Of a stretch of DNA of 64,000 nucleotides, positions 20,601 through 30,131 are shown piece after piece. Position 1 is the first letter of the stretch. Each line of letters begins with the position of its first letter. The position numbers were made by a program, and so were the translations under genes. The DNA comes from Trebonia sp050013875 (GTDB lineage Bacteria > Actinomycetota > Actinomycetes > Streptosporangiales > Streptosporangiaceae): the NCBI GenBank assembly GCA_050013875.1, contig JBEKEK010000030.1:25364-89363 (forward strand), given 5' to 3'. Below the pieces are notes generated by a model. That model was not told the DNA's origin. It saw nothing but the letters and a program-made list of their open reading frames with translations, and searched no databases.

Positions 20601-20614
20601 GGAAAGCGCTTGCC
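20601..20614. promoter_or_regulatory. Second LacI-type operator candidate, upstream of the APC permease
   Basis: GGAAAGCGCTTGCC has the perfect AAGCGCTT core of LacI-family operators, with one mismatch between the outer arms. It is 48 bp before the permease start and shares the half-site GGAAAG with the site at 19367. Confidence 0.5.
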
Positions 20615-20661
20615 AAACATGGCGAGCGCACCGGGAGTGAGAACTCTCCGGGAGTGACACC

Positions 20662-22125
20662 ATGAGCGAAGCGGCATCAGTTCCGTTCTCAGAAACCAAG
20701 GCACCTGAATCGCCTGAGCGGCTGCACCGCGGAGCGCTCAGTCTCGTTGACATCTCCGCCTCGACGATGGCGAACATCGGCCCGGCCTACAGCTTTTACT
20801 TCGGTGCGGGCTTCCTGTTCCTCACCGCGGGAGTGGCCGCGCCGCTGACGATCATCGTGGCCGGCATCGCGATCGCGCTGCTCGGCAACACGCTGTCGCA
20901 ATTCTCGCGGGCACACCCGTCCACCGGCGGGTTCATCTCCTACGTGGGCAAGACGTTCGGCGGCACCAGCGCGGTGACCACCGCGCTGCTGTGCGGGGCC
21001 GGGTACATCATCGCGATCTCCTCGGTGCTCGCCATCTGCGGCGGTTACCTGTCGATCGTGCTGCAGTACTACTTCAACTGGAACGTGCCCTGGGTCATCT
21101 TCTCGGTGATCTTCACCGCGTGCGCGATCCTGATGATGATCCGCGGCGTGGCCGTGTCCACCAAGCTGGCCGGCCTGTTCTTCGGCTTCGAGATGCTGGT
21201 GCTGGTCGTGGTGTCGGTCGCGGCGCTGATCAAGAACGGCGGGCACCTGTCCGCGGTCCCGTTCGAGCCCAGCCACATCACCAACGGCTTCAGCGGCCTG
21301 GCGGCCGGGTTCCCCCTCGCGATCTACCTGTTCATCGGGTGGGAGAACTCCGCCGCGCTGGCCGAGGAGACCGGCAACCCGCGCCGGAACGTGCCGCGGG
21401 CGGTGTTCCTGTCGATCACGCTGATGATAGTCGGCTACATCCTGTACGCCTACGCCACCGCCACCGGGTTCCAGTACAACGTCACCGCACTCGGCGGCGC
21501 CGCCATCCCGTTCATCAACGTGTCCCACGACGTTGCCTCCTGGCTGGCGTTCTTCGCCTACATCGCCGGCATCACCTCCACCCTCGGCGTGCTGATCTCG
21601 GCGGTGAACTCACAGTCCCGGCTGATCTTCAACGCCGGCCGGGAAGGTCTGCTGCCGCGCTGGCTCGGCAAGGTGCACCCGGTCCGCCGCACGCCGGTCA
21701 ACGCGATCTACGCGTTCGTCGTCATCGCCGCGGTGATCATCGGCGTCTGGGCGCTGCTGCACCTGATCGGCGGCGACAGCGGCTCGATGAGCGCGCTGAA
21801 CTTCTTCGTGGAGTCGTCCACCATGGGGACGATCCTCATCCTGGTGGTGTACTTCCTGTCCAACCTGGCGCTCCCGTTCTACTACCGCCGTTACCGCCCG
21901 CAGGAGTTCAACGTCCTCAAGCACGCGGTGCTGCCGGTGCTCGGCATGATCGCCATCGCCGTCCCGGTGTACTACCTGGTCAAGCCCGGCCAGGCAGCGC
22001 CCTACGACTGGTTCCCCTACGCCGCGCTCGGAGTGATCGTGGTGTCCGTCGGGTACGCCATCTGGCTGAGCCGCCGCGACCCTGGTCTGGGCGAGCGGGT
22101 CGGCTCGATCGTCGCCGACGAGTAG
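20662..22125 (+). CDS. APC family amino acid/amine permease
   Basis: This 487-residue inner-membrane protein has about 12 helices and belongs to the amino acid-polyamine-organocation superfamily. An early helix carries the unwound-helix-type segment TMANIGPAYSFYFGAG. The middle contains GWENSAALAEETGNPRRNVPRAVF, a hallmark of APC permeases (normally xxExxxxEExxxPxRxxPxA). It is followed 61 bp later by a copper amine oxidase gene on the same strand. The pair suggests uptake and oxidation of primary amines. Confidence 0.9.
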   Translation: MSEAASVPFSETKAPESPERLHRGALSLVDISASTMANIGPAYSFYFGAGFLFLTAGVAAPLTIIVAGIAIALLGNTLSQFSRAHPSTGGFISYVGKTFGGTSAVTTALLCGAGYIIAISSVLAICGGYLSIVLQYYFNWNVPWVIFSVIFTACAILMMIRGVAVSTKLAGLFFGFEMLVLVVVSVAALIKNGGHLSAVPFEPSHITNGFSGLAAGFPLAIYLFIGWENSAALAEETGNPRRNVPRAVFLSITLMIVGYILYAYATATGFQYNVTALGGAAIPFINVSHDVASWLAFFAYIAGITSTLGVLISAVNSQSRLIFNAGREGLLPRWLGKVHPVRRTPVNAIYAFVVIAAVIIGVWALLHLIGGDSGSMSALNFFVESSTMGTILILVVYFLSNLALPFYYRRYRPQEFNVLKHAVLPVLGMIAIAVPVYYLVKPGQAAPYDWFPYAALGVIVVSVGYAIWLSRRDPGLGERVGSIVADE

Positions 22126-22186
22126 CCAAGTCATTGCCGTGGTACGCGCAGCCACGGTCCGTTCCCTATGAATCTTGGAGGCTTCC

Positions 22187-24085
22187 ATGGCCGGCAACCC
22201 GCACCCTCTCGACCCCGCCTCAGCCGACGAATACCTGGCCGGGCGGAAGATCATGGCGGACGCCGGGCTGCTCGCGGAGCCGGTCCGGTTCGCCTACTAC
22301 GGACTTGAGGAGCCGCCCAAGGCCGAGGTGCTGGCCGGCCCTTCCCAGCACGGGACCGCCGACCGGCGGCTGCGGGCGTTCCTGCTCAACCTGGACAGCG
22401 GCGAGTCGACGGACGTCGTGGTGTCGCTCACCCGGGGCAGCGTGCTCAGCGCGCGCTCGATCGACACCGGGGCTGAGGGCCAGCTGCCGATCATCGACTC
22501 GGAGTACCACCTGGTCGAGGAGATCGTGCACGCCGACCCCGATTGGCAGGCCGCCATGGCCAGGCGCGGGCTGACCGACATGAGCAAGATCCGGATCTGC
22601 CCGATCACGGCGGGCGCCTTCCGGGCGCCCGCCGAGGACGACGAGCGGCGGATGGTCCGCGTGCTCGCCTTCCTGCAGGCCAATGCGCATGACCTGGCCT
22701 GGGCGCACCCCATCGACGGGGTCACCGCGCACGTGGACCTGATCGGGAAGCAGGTGCTGCGGGTCACCGACGAGTTCGAGCTGCCGGTGCCCGCGGAATC
22801 CGGCGACTACGACGACCCGGCTGTGCGCGGGCCGTTGCGCACGGGCCTGCGGCCGATCGAGATCACCCAGCCGGAGGGGCCGAGCTTCACGGTCGAGGGC
22901 AGCCTGCTGCGCTGGCAGGACTGGTCACTGCGGGTCGGCTTCGACCTGCGGGAAGGGCTCACCCTGCACCAGATCGAGCTGGCCGGGCGGCCGGTCATCT
23001 ACCGGGCCTCGGTGCCGGAGATGGTGGTGCCGTACGGCGACCCGAACTTCCGCTACTGGCAGTCCTACTTCGACACCGGTGAGTACCTGGTCGGCAAGTG
23101 GGTCAACTCGCTTGAGCTCGGCTGCGACTGCCTCGGCGAGATCACCTACCTGGACGCGGTCATCTCCGGGGAGACCGGCGAGCCGCGCACGGTGCGCAAC
23201 GCGATCTGCGTCCACGAGGAAGACTTCGGCATCCTCTGGAAGCACACCGACATCTTCAACTCCTCAACCCAGTCGCGGCGGCAGCGCCGGCTCGTCGTGT
23301 CGTTCTTCACCACGGTCGGCAACTACGACTACGGGTTCTACTGGTACTTCTACCTCGACGGCACGATCGAGTGCGAGGTCAAGATGACCGGGGTGGTGTT
23401 CACCGCGGCCCATCCGGGCGGCGACCACCCGTACTCGACCGAGGTGGCACCCGGCCTGGGCGCCCCGGTGCACCAGCACCTGTTCAGCGCGCGGCTTGAC
23501 ATGTCGGTGGACGGGCTCGCCAACGCGGTCGAGGAGGTCGACGTGACCGGCCTGCCGATCGGGCCGGGCAACCCGTACGGCAACGCGATCGCGCGGCAGG
23601 TGACGCGTCTTTCCTCGGAGGCTTCCGGTTGCCGCCCTGGCGACGCCTCGCGTGGCCGGGTGTGGCGGGTGATCAGCACTTCGTCGGTGAACCGGTCGGG
23701 GAAGCCGACCGCGTTCACGCTGTACCCGGAGCCGGCCCCGGCCCTGCTGGCCGACCCGGCCTCGCCGCTCGCCGCGCGGGCGGGCTTCGCCACCCGCGCC
23801 CTGTGGGTGACCCGCTACGACCCCGCGCAGCGGTATCCGGCCGGCGATTTCGTGAACCAGAGCCCCGGCGGCGGGCTGCCCGCGTACATCGCGGCCGACC
23901 GGGACATTGACGGCCAGGACATCGTTGTCTGGCACACGTTCGGGCCGACGCACGTGGTCCGGCTTGAGGACTGGCCGGTGATGCCGGTGACCAGGACCGG
24001 CTTCATGCTGAAGCCGTCCGGTTTCTTCGACCGCAACCCCACGCTCGATGTCCCCGCGCCGTCTGGTCACTGTCACCCGAAGTGA
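22187..24085 (+). CDS. Copper-containing primary amine oxidase
   Basis: This 632-residue enzyme oxidises primary amines to aldehydes, ammonia and hydrogen peroxide. The precursor tyrosine of the topaquinone cofactor is Tyr380 in GNYDYGF. The catalytic base is Asp323 in TYLDAV. Copper ligands are His429 and His431 (HQHLF) and the His of PTHVVRLEDWPVMP near residue 590. ATG 22187 is preferred over an in-frame TTG at 22175 because GGAG lies seven bases upstream. No signal peptide is seen, so it is cytoplasmic. The neighbouring APC permease probably supplies the amine (for example tyramine or phenethylamine; the exact substrate is not shown). Confidence 0.95.
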   Translation: MAGNPHPLDPASADEYLAGRKIMADAGLLAEPVRFAYYGLEEPPKAEVLAGPSQHGTADRRLRAFLLNLDSGESTDVVVSLTRGSVLSARSIDTGAEGQLPIIDSEYHLVEEIVHADPDWQAAMARRGLTDMSKIRICPITAGAFRAPAEDDERRMVRVLAFLQANAHDLAWAHPIDGVTAHVDLIGKQVLRVTDEFELPVPAESGDYDDPAVRGPLRTGLRPIEITQPEGPSFTVEGSLLRWQDWSLRVGFDLREGLTLHQIELAGRPVIYRASVPEMVVPYGDPNFRYWQSYFDTGEYLVGKWVNSLELGCDCLGEITYLDAVISGETGEPRTVRNAICVHEEDFGILWKHTDIFNSSTQSRRQRRLVVSFFTTVGNYDYGFYWYFYLDGTIECEVKMTGVVFTAAHPGGDHPYSTEVAPGLGAPVHQHLFSARLDMSVDGLANAVEEVDVTGLPIGPGNPYGNAIARQVTRLSSEASGCRPGDASRGRVWRVISTSSVNRSGKPTAFTLYPEPAPALLADPASPLAARAGFATRALWVTRYDPAQRYPAGDFVNQSPGGGLPAYIAADRDIDGQDIVVWHTFGPTHVVRLEDWPVMPVTRTGFMLKPSGFFDRNPTLDVPAPSGHCHPK

Positions 24086-24141
24086 CGCGGCGATGTCGCA
24101 GCGATCACGCGGCGATGTCGACAGGATGTCACCGCGATGTC
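24066..24141. repeat. Hairpin and GCGATGTC repeats after the amine oxidase
   Basis: GTCACT (24066-24071) pairs with AGTGAC (24081-24086), giving a hairpin at the stop codon. ACGCGGCGATGTCG occurs twice exactly (24085-24098 and 24107-24120), and CGCGATGTC again at 24133-24141. The function is unknown; a termination or mRNA-stability role is possible. The rest of the 382-bp gap up to the GH3 gene holds the repeats listed separately and no convincing gene. Confidence 0.6.
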
Positions 24142-24337
24142 TGAGGCGGCTACGCCGTGCCGACAGATCCCGTCGACACCAGAGTTTCGGCTCGGTCGCG
24201 CTTTCGACAGGCACCACGCGTGCGTTCGGGAAAAAGATTTTGGTTTGAGTGAACGGGCAGTTTCTTCGCCTTATCAGCCGACGAATTCGCGGCTCCGCTC
24301 TCACGGCCGACCCAGCCCCCGTTGAGCCCGCCGTTCA

Positions 24338-24388
24338 TCCGTTAACGCTTTTTTAACGGAAACAATGCTATGTAACATGCTATGTAAC
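24338..24388. repeat. Inverted repeat and 12-bp tandem repeat upstream of the GH3 gene
   Basis: TCCGTTAA (24338-24345) and TTAACGGA (24353-24360) form a perfect eight-base inverted repeat around CGCTTTT. Directly after it ATGCTATGTAAC is repeated twice head to tail (24365-24376, 24377-24388). The block lies 80-130 bp before the GH3 start and is AT-rich for this genome. It is a good place for regulator binding sites. Confidence 0.6.
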
Positions 24389-24467
24389 GCCGTTTGAGGT
24401 TGTCGGCTTCAGTGTGACGGGCTTGACTACGACATAACGTAACTGCTGAATTTAGTAGGAGGCGGTC

Positions 24468-27400
24468 GTGAAGTCGTTGCCTGGCGCAAGATATAGAAGG
24501 ATCCTGGGGGCAGCCGCGGCGGCTCTGGCGCTGCCACTGGCGGCGCTCGCGGCCACCTCCTCCGGCGCCGCGGTGCAGGCGGGGGCAACGGCCCGGACGA
24601 CCGCGGATACGGCCTCCTGCCCGTGGCTTAACCAGTCGCTGCCGGTACAGCAGCGGGTATCGATGCTGCTGGCGCAGATGACCCTGGCGGACAAGATCAA
24701 CATGGTGACCGGGGCCGGGACCAGCGAACCGTACGTCTTCTACATCTCCGCGATCCCTAGCCTGTGCGTCCCGGCCATCGGTGAGGAGGACGGCCCGCTC
24801 GGCGTGGGCGACGGCCTGACCGGCGTGACGCAGATGCCCTCCGCCGTTTCCCTGGCGGCCTCCTTCGACACCTCCCTGGCCTACCAGTACGGGCAGGTCG
24901 TGGGGTCGGAAGAGCGGGCCAAGGGGGCCATGGTCGACCTGGGGCCGACGGTGAACATCGACCGCGACCCGCGCTGGGGACGGTCGTTCGAGGCCTACAC
25001 CGAGGACCCGTACCTGAACTCCGCGCTGGCGGTCGCCGACGTCGACGGCGTGCAGAGCCAGGACGAGATGGCGCAGATCAAGCACTTCGCCGTCTATAAC
25101 CAGGAAACGAACCGCAACGCCCCGGCCGACAACGCGATCGTGAGCACCCGGGCGGAGCAGGAGATCTACCTTCCCGCGTTCTATGCCGGGACGACGGAGG
25201 CCCACGCATCGTCGGTGATGTGCGCCTACAGCTACATCAACGGCCAGGCCGCCTGCCAGAACCAGTACCTGCTGCAGACCACCCTGGACCAGGACTGGGG
25301 CTATCCAGGCTTCGTGACCTCGGACTACGGGGCTACCCATTCCACCGTGCAGTCCGCTGACGCGGGCAATGACCAGGAGATGCCCTCCGCCCAGTTCTAC
25401 GGTCCGGCGCTTGAGGCGGCGGTGGAGGATGGCCAGGTCTCCATGGCCACGCTGAACGGCATGGTCAGCCGCATCGTGACCGAGATGTTCAAGTTCAACG
25501 AGTTCAACAACCCGCCGACCGGGACGACCAGCGCGGTCGTCACCACCCCGGCCGACCAGGCGGTCTCCACCTCGGTCGCCGAGGCAGGGACGGTGCTGCT
25601 GAAGAACGCCGGCGGCACCCTGCCGCTGTCGGCCAAGGGGGCGGGCACGGTGGCGGTGATCGGCCCGGCCGCCTCCGCCGCGCCGACCTACACCGGCGGC
25701 GGCAGCGCCCACGTGACCTCCACCTTCAACGTGACTCCGCTGCAGGGCATCGAGGCGGCGGCGGGAACCGGCACCACGGTGAACTACGTGCAGGGCCTGC
25801 CCACCGACACGTCACTGTCGCCGATCCCGGCCGCCGACCTGACCCCGGCGTATGCGGCGACGGGTTACGGCGGGAGCTACACCGGCACGCTGACCGCCCC
25901 GGAGACCGGCACCTACGTGCTCGCGTTCCAGAACCCCGGCTCCTACAACGCGACCAACCTGTACTTGGACGGCAAGGAGATCCTCTCCAACCCCGGCACC
26001 CCGCCGGTCTCCACCTACTCGGTCGGCGTCGACCTGACGGCCGGCCAGACCTACACGCTGTCGCTTTCCGGCAGCGGCCCGTCGGCCGCGCTGAGCTGGG
26101 CCACCCCGTCCGACCTGGCGCCACCGATCGCGCAGGCGGTCGCCGCCGCGAAGTCGGCCGCCACCGCGGTGGTCGTCGTGTCCGACGACACCGAGTCCGA
26201 GGCGGCGGACCGCGCGAGCCTGAACCTGCCGTCCGCGCAGAACGAACTGATCTCCGCGGTCGCCGCCGCCAACCCGCACACGGTCGTGGTTGTGAACGCG
26301 GGCGCCCCGGTGACGATGCCCTGGATCAACCAGGTCTCCGCGGTGCTCGACGCCTGGTACCCGGGCGAGAGCAACGGCACCGCGCTTGCCTCGGTGCTGT
26401 TCGGCCAGACCGATCCGGGCGGCCACCTGCCGGTCACCTTCCCCACCGACCTTTCGCAGGTGCCCGCGTCCACCCCGGGCCAGTTCCCTGGCACGGGCGG
26501 CGAGGTGCAGTACTCCGAGGGGATTGACGTCGGGTACCGCTATTACGACGCGACCAACGAGACCCCGCTGTTCCCGTTCGGCTACGGCCTGTCCTACACG
26601 AAGTTCGCGTTCAGCCACCTGCGGGTTACCCCGCAAGCGGTCCAGAACGGCACGTCGAACCCGGGAACGCCCGCCTGCGGCTGCAACGGGCAGTCGGGCA
26701 GGCAGGTGACGGTGTCCGCCACCGTCACCAACACCGGCCAGGTGGCGGGCTCGGACGTGCCCCAGCTGTACCTTGACGACCCGGCCGCGGCGGGCGAGCC
26801 GCCGCGCCAGCTGAAGGGATTCCAGAAGGTCACGCTGAAGCCCGGGCAGTCCGCGACCGTCCGCTTCACCCTCTCCGGCCAGGACCTGTCGTACTGGAAC
26901 GACGCTGCCGACGGGTGGGTGCTCCCCGACGGCACGTTCGGCGTCTACGTCGGCGACTCCTCGGCCCTGGCCAACCTGCCGCTGCGCGGCCGCTTCACGG
27001 TCGACCGCACCGTCGGGGCCCGCTACGCCACCCTGTCGGCCCCGGCCACGGTGACACCGGGCTCCCCCGCCAGCGTGACCGCCACCCTGGTCAACGACGG
27101 TGACTACGCGATGCCGCAGGCGCGGTTCACGCTGGAGGTGCCGGCCGGCTGGCACGCGAGCAGTCCGGCGCCGGTCACCGTGGCGCCCGGGCAGACCGTC
27201 ACCGAGCACTTCACCGTGACCGCGCCGGCCGGCGCCCAGCCCGGCGACAGCACCCTGCAGGTCGAGATCAGGCCCACGGCGGGCGGGTTCGCCGGCCGCA
27301 CCACGGTGAAGGCGTCGGCCACCGTGACCGTGCCGTACTCCTCGCTCACCGCCGCCTACAACAACACCGGGATCAGTGACAACTCCGACGTGGCGGCGGG

Positions 27401-28529
27401 CGATTACGACGGAGTCGGCGACAGCTACTCCGCCCAGGCGCTCGCCGCGGGCACGCCGACCGCGCTCACCCCGGGCGGGAAGGTCACGGTCGGCGGCACC
27501 ACGCTCACCTGGCCCGCGGCCGCGGCGGGGACCCCGGATAACGTGGTCACCGGCGGCCAGACGGTCGCGCTGTCCGGGTCGGGAACCGACCTCGGGTTCC
27601 TCGGCGCCAGCCAGAACGGCACCGCCAGCGGCACCGTCACCGTGCACTACACCGACGGCAGCAGCCAGTCGTTCAACCTCAATATGGCGGACTGGTACGC
27701 CAACAGCCCCTCCGTCGGCAACCAGCTCCTGACCACCGCCTCGAGCTGGAACTTCACGTCCGCGACGCAGGGCCCGCACCCGGTCAGCATCTACTTCGCC
27801 TCGGTGCCGCTGCAGGCCGGCAAGCAGGTGTCGGCGGTCACGCTGCCGGTCCTCAGCAACGCGGGCGGGACCACGGCCATGCATATCTTCTCGATGGCGG
27901 TCGGGACCGGGACGCCGACAACCGGAGCGCCCTACTCCTCGCTCGCCGCCGCCTACGACAACGTCGGGATCACCGATAACTCCGACCCGGCAGCGGGCGA
28001 CTTCGACGGCACCGGGGAGACGTTCTCCGCCCAGGCGCTGGCCGCCGGAACGCCGACCCCGCTGACCGCGGGCGGCCAGGCCACGTTCGGCGGGACCACG
28101 TTCACCTGGCCCGCCGCCGTCGGCACGCCCGACGACGTGATCGCCGACGGGCAGCTCATCGACCTGTCCGGGTCGGGGACCGACCTTGGCTTCCTCGGCG
28201 CCGGAGCGTTCGGGGCGGCCAGCGGGACCGGGACGATCACCTACACCGACGGCAGCACCCAGTCCTACAGCCTGGTCATGGCGGACTGGTACAACAACGC
28301 CCCGGTGTCCGGCGACGAGCTCGCCACCACCACGACGAGCTGGAACTTCTCGTCCGCGACGCAGACCACCCACCCGGTGAGCATCTACTTCGCGTCGGTG
28401 CCGCTGCAGGCCGGCAAGACCGTGGCATCGGTCACGCTGCCAACGGTGAGCGCGAGCGCCGGCAACGGCATCACCGCGCTGCACGTCTTCGCGGTGGCGG
28501 TCGGCTCTGGCACCCCCACCAGCGGCTGA
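24468..28529 (+). CDS. Secreted GH3 glycoside hydrolase with PA14 insert and two C-terminal repeats
   Basis: This 1353-residue exported enzyme probably releases sugar from beta-glucosides or related glycans. It has a signal peptide (RRILGAAAAALALPLAALAATSSGAA), then a GH3 catalytic barrel (~50-345) with the nucleophile Asp286 in FVTSDYGAT and the KHFAVYNQE substrate motif. The GH3 C-domain (~360-730) is interrupted at ~457-550 by a PA14-like beta domain. A fibronectin-like domain (~745-845) and a NEW3-like domain (~853-945) follow. Two 199-residue repeats (957-1155 and 1156-1353, starting YSSLxAAYxNxGIxDNS) end the protein; I do not recognise these and they may bind carbohydrate. GTG 24468 follows AGGAGG. 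The length is well beyond a typical GH3 enzyme (about 700-900). Confidence 0.93.
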   Translation: MKSLPGARYRRILGAAAAALALPLAALAATSSGAAVQAGATARTTADTASCPWLNQSLPVQQRVSMLLAQMTLADKINMVTGAGTSEPYVFYISAIPSLCVPAIGEEDGPLGVGDGLTGVTQMPSAVSLAASFDTSLAYQYGQVVGSEERAKGAMVDLGPTVNIDRDPRWGRSFEAYTEDPYLNSALAVADVDGVQSQDEMAQIKHFAVYNQETNRNAPADNAIVSTRAEQEIYLPAFYAGTTEAHASSVMCAYSYINGQAACQNQYLLQTTLDQDWGYPGFVTSDYGATHSTVQSADAGNDQEMPSAQFYGPALEAAVEDGQVSMATLNGMVSRIVTEMFKFNEFNNPPTGTTSAVVTTPADQAVSTSVAEAGTVLLKNAGGTLPLSAKGAGTVAVIGPAASAAPTYTGGGSAHVTSTFNVTPLQGIEAAAGTGTTVNYVQGLPTDTSLSPIPAADLTPAYAATGYGGSYTGTLTAPETGTYVLAFQNPGSYNATNLYLDGKEILSNPGTPPVSTYSVGVDLTAGQTYTLSLSGSGPSAALSWATPSDLAPPIAQAVAAAKSAATAVVVVSDDTESEAADRASLNLPSAQNELISAVAAANPHTVVVVNAGAPVTMPWINQVSAVLDAWYPGESNGTALASVLFGQTDPGGHLPVTFPTDLSQVPASTPGQFPGTGGEVQYSEGIDVGYRYYDATNETPLFPFGYGLSYTKFAFSHLRVTPQAVQNGTSNPGTPACGCNGQSGRQVTVSATVTNTGQVAGSDVPQLYLDDPAAAGEPPRQLKGFQKVTLKPGQSATVRFTLSGQDLSYWNDAADGWVLPDGTFGVYVGDSSALANLPLRGRFTVDRTVGARYATLSAPATVTPGSPASVTATLVNDGDYAMPQARFTLEVPAGWHASSPAPVTVAPGQTVTEHFTVTAPAGAQPGDSTLQVEIRPTAGGFAGRTTVKASATVTVPYSSLTAAYNNTGISDNSDVAAGDYDGVGDSYSAQALAAGTPTALTPGGKVTVGGTTLTWPAAAAGTPDNVVTGGQTVALSGSGTDLGFLGASQNGTASGTVTVHYTDGSSQSFNLNMADWYANSPSVGNQLLTTASSWNFTSATQGPHPVSIYFASVPLQAGKQVSAVTLPVLSNAGGTTAMHIFSMAVGTGTPTTGAPYSSLAAAYDNVGITDNSDPAAGDFDGTGETFSAQALAAGTPTPLTAGGQATFGGTTFTWPAAVGTPDDVIADGQLIDLSGSGTDLGFLGAGAFGAASGTGTITYTDGSTQSYSLVMADWYNNAPVSGDELATTTTSWNFSSATQTTHPVSIYFASVPLQAGKTVASVTLPTVSASAGNGITALHVFAVAVGSGTPTSG

Positions 28530-28543
28530 CATCGCCGGTCGCC

Positions 28544-28576
28544 GCGGGTCCCCGCTCCTGGTGGGCAGGGACCCGC
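28544..28576. terminator. Hairpin between convergent genes (GH3 and GT-C)
   Basis: GCGGGTCCC (28544-28552) and GGGACCCGC (28568-28576) form a perfect nine-pair stem with a 15-base loop. It lies in the short gap between two convergent genes and could serve both strands. No T-tract is present. Confidence 0.6.
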
Positions 28577-28591
28577 CGGGCTCGCGCACGG

Positions 28592-30025
28592 TCAAACGCG
28601 ACCGGTGTACTCCCACACGTAGAAGACGGTCGTGCCGGAGTGCACCCGCGCCACCAGCGAGTACCCGCCGGTCATGGATAGAGCAAGGGCTATCACGTCG
28701 TCTGTCGCCAGCGTCTGGGTGAAACTGAGGACCACCACCGAGTAGTAGTGCCGCGCGATCGCCCGCTGGTAGTACTGCGGATCGCTGCCCGCGGTGTCCG
28801 ACCACTGCTGCCACGTGGTCTTCGGCAGGTAGTACTGGAGAACGTCGGTGGTTTCCACCAGGAAGTGCCCGCCGTGGCCGGTCAGCGGCGCGACGACCTT
28901 GACCACCCCGGCCTCGTCGGGCCAGTTGAGCATGGCCTGCGCCTGGGCCGTGCCAAGTACGGTGACCGGGATCAAGGTGGCCAGCGACGCCGCCAGCACG
29001 AGCCGCCGCCCCGGCAGCCAGCTCAGCAACCAGCTCAGCAGGTAGCCGGCCGCGATCGCGGCGAACCAGGCACCGAAATCGACGTGCTTGTTCAGCGACG
29101 TCGTGGTCTCAATGCGCGCCTGGTCGGCCGGTGCCAGCAGCGCCGACAGCGCCAGCACGGCCAGCAGCGGCGCCTGCGGCCAGCGGCGGCGCACCGCGCA
29201 GACGACCGCCCCGCCGACGGCCGGGATCGCCACGACGGCGGTCCACGACCACGCGTCGGCGAACACCAGCGCGGCGGTATCGGTTCCGTGCACCCGCCCG
29301 GTCGTGGTCACCGCGATTCCGGTGCGATAGCCGGGTCCGCCCGCTGCCAGCAGCACGGCCAGCACAGCCGCCGCGGTGCCCGCGAGGAGGGCCGCGCGCA
29401 GCAGGGCGGCCCTGCGCCCGGCACAGGTCCACGAACTCAGGATGGCTACACAGACCACCGTGGGGTCGTACAGGGCGGTCGCGTACTTTGTCGCGTTGGC
29501 CAGCGCCAGCGCAATCCCCGCGCCGGTTACCCACCGCACCGCCTGCTGGCCGCTCCGGGCCCCGGCGGCGCACCAGGTGGCCGCGGCCAGCAGCAGCAAT
29601 GCCAGCGCGTCGTAGGTCGCGAACGAGCCCAGGTGCAACGTCGGCGCGAGCGCGGCGAACAGCGCGGCGGCGAAGAAGGCGGCGCGGTTGTCCGCGAGCA
29701 GCCGGGTCGCGGTGCCCCAGACGAAGCACGTCACCCCGAGCATGAAGACGAGTGACAGCAGCCGCGCCGCGGCCAGCCCGCCGATACTGTCGGCGATGGC
29801 ACCGATCGGCGGGTAGATGACCGGGGCACCGGAAAACACGGTCTGGTAGTCAGGGATCGGGGTGCCGTGCAACCAGTGCGACCATTCGAGATGCCCGGCC
29901 GACAGGTAGAGCGCCTCGTCCCCGAACGCGGTGCTGGCCCGCACCAGGCTGGCCGAGAGCGCCGCCTGGACGGCCAGGACCGCCAGCAGCGGCCACGGCA
30001 TCCGTACCGCCAGCGTTCTTCGCAC
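28592..30025 (-). CDS. GT-C fold membrane glycosyltransferase-like protein
   Basis: This 477-residue protein has about 11 hydrophobic helices. The first extracytoplasmic loop carries the acidic motif FGDEALYL, typical of GT39/PMT/ArnT-type enzymes that use lipid-linked sugars (the DE pair is the catalytic acidic motif). The C-terminal ~110 residues form a soluble domain. The GTG at 30025 gives this length; an in-frame ATG at 30001 is an alternative. It faces the GH3 gene. The donor and acceptor are unknown. Confidence 0.82.
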   Translation of the reverse strand: MRRTLAVRMPWPLLAVLAVQAALSASLVRASTAFGDEALYLSAGHLEWSHWLHGTPIPDYQTVFSGAPVIYPPIGAIADSIGGLAAARLLSLVFMLGVTCFVWGTATRLLADNRAAFFAAALFAALAPTLHLGSFATYDALALLLLAAATWCAAGARSGQQAVRWVTGAGIALALANATKYATALYDPTVVCVAILSSWTCAGRRAALLRAALLAGTAAAVLAVLLAAGGPGYRTGIAVTTTGRVHGTDTAALVFADAWSWTAVVAIPAVGGAVVCAVRRRWPQAPLLAVLALSALLAPADQARIETTTSLNKHVDFGAWFAAIAAGYLLSWLLSWLPGRRLVLAASLATLIPVTVLGTAQAQAMLNWPDEAGVVKVVAPLTGHGGHFLVETTDVLQYYLPKTTWQQWSDTAGSDPQYYQRAIARHYYSVVVLSFTQTLATDDVIALALSMTGGYSLVARVHSGTTVFYVWEYTGRV

Positions 30026-30131
30026 CTACCGAGGTTAGGGACTCCCGGCGACCAGACCGGACGGTTTTCAACACTCTTGCAGCCAACCCGCACCCGCCCC
30101 GAAGGCCGCCGGCCAGTGACCGCGCCGGCTA

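Noticed and set aside
25812..28814. 1000-codon minus-strand frame opposite the GH3 gene
   Set aside because: Despite its length it is low-complexity (Gly, Arg, Val, His) and mirrors the repeated, GC-rich GH3 sequence.
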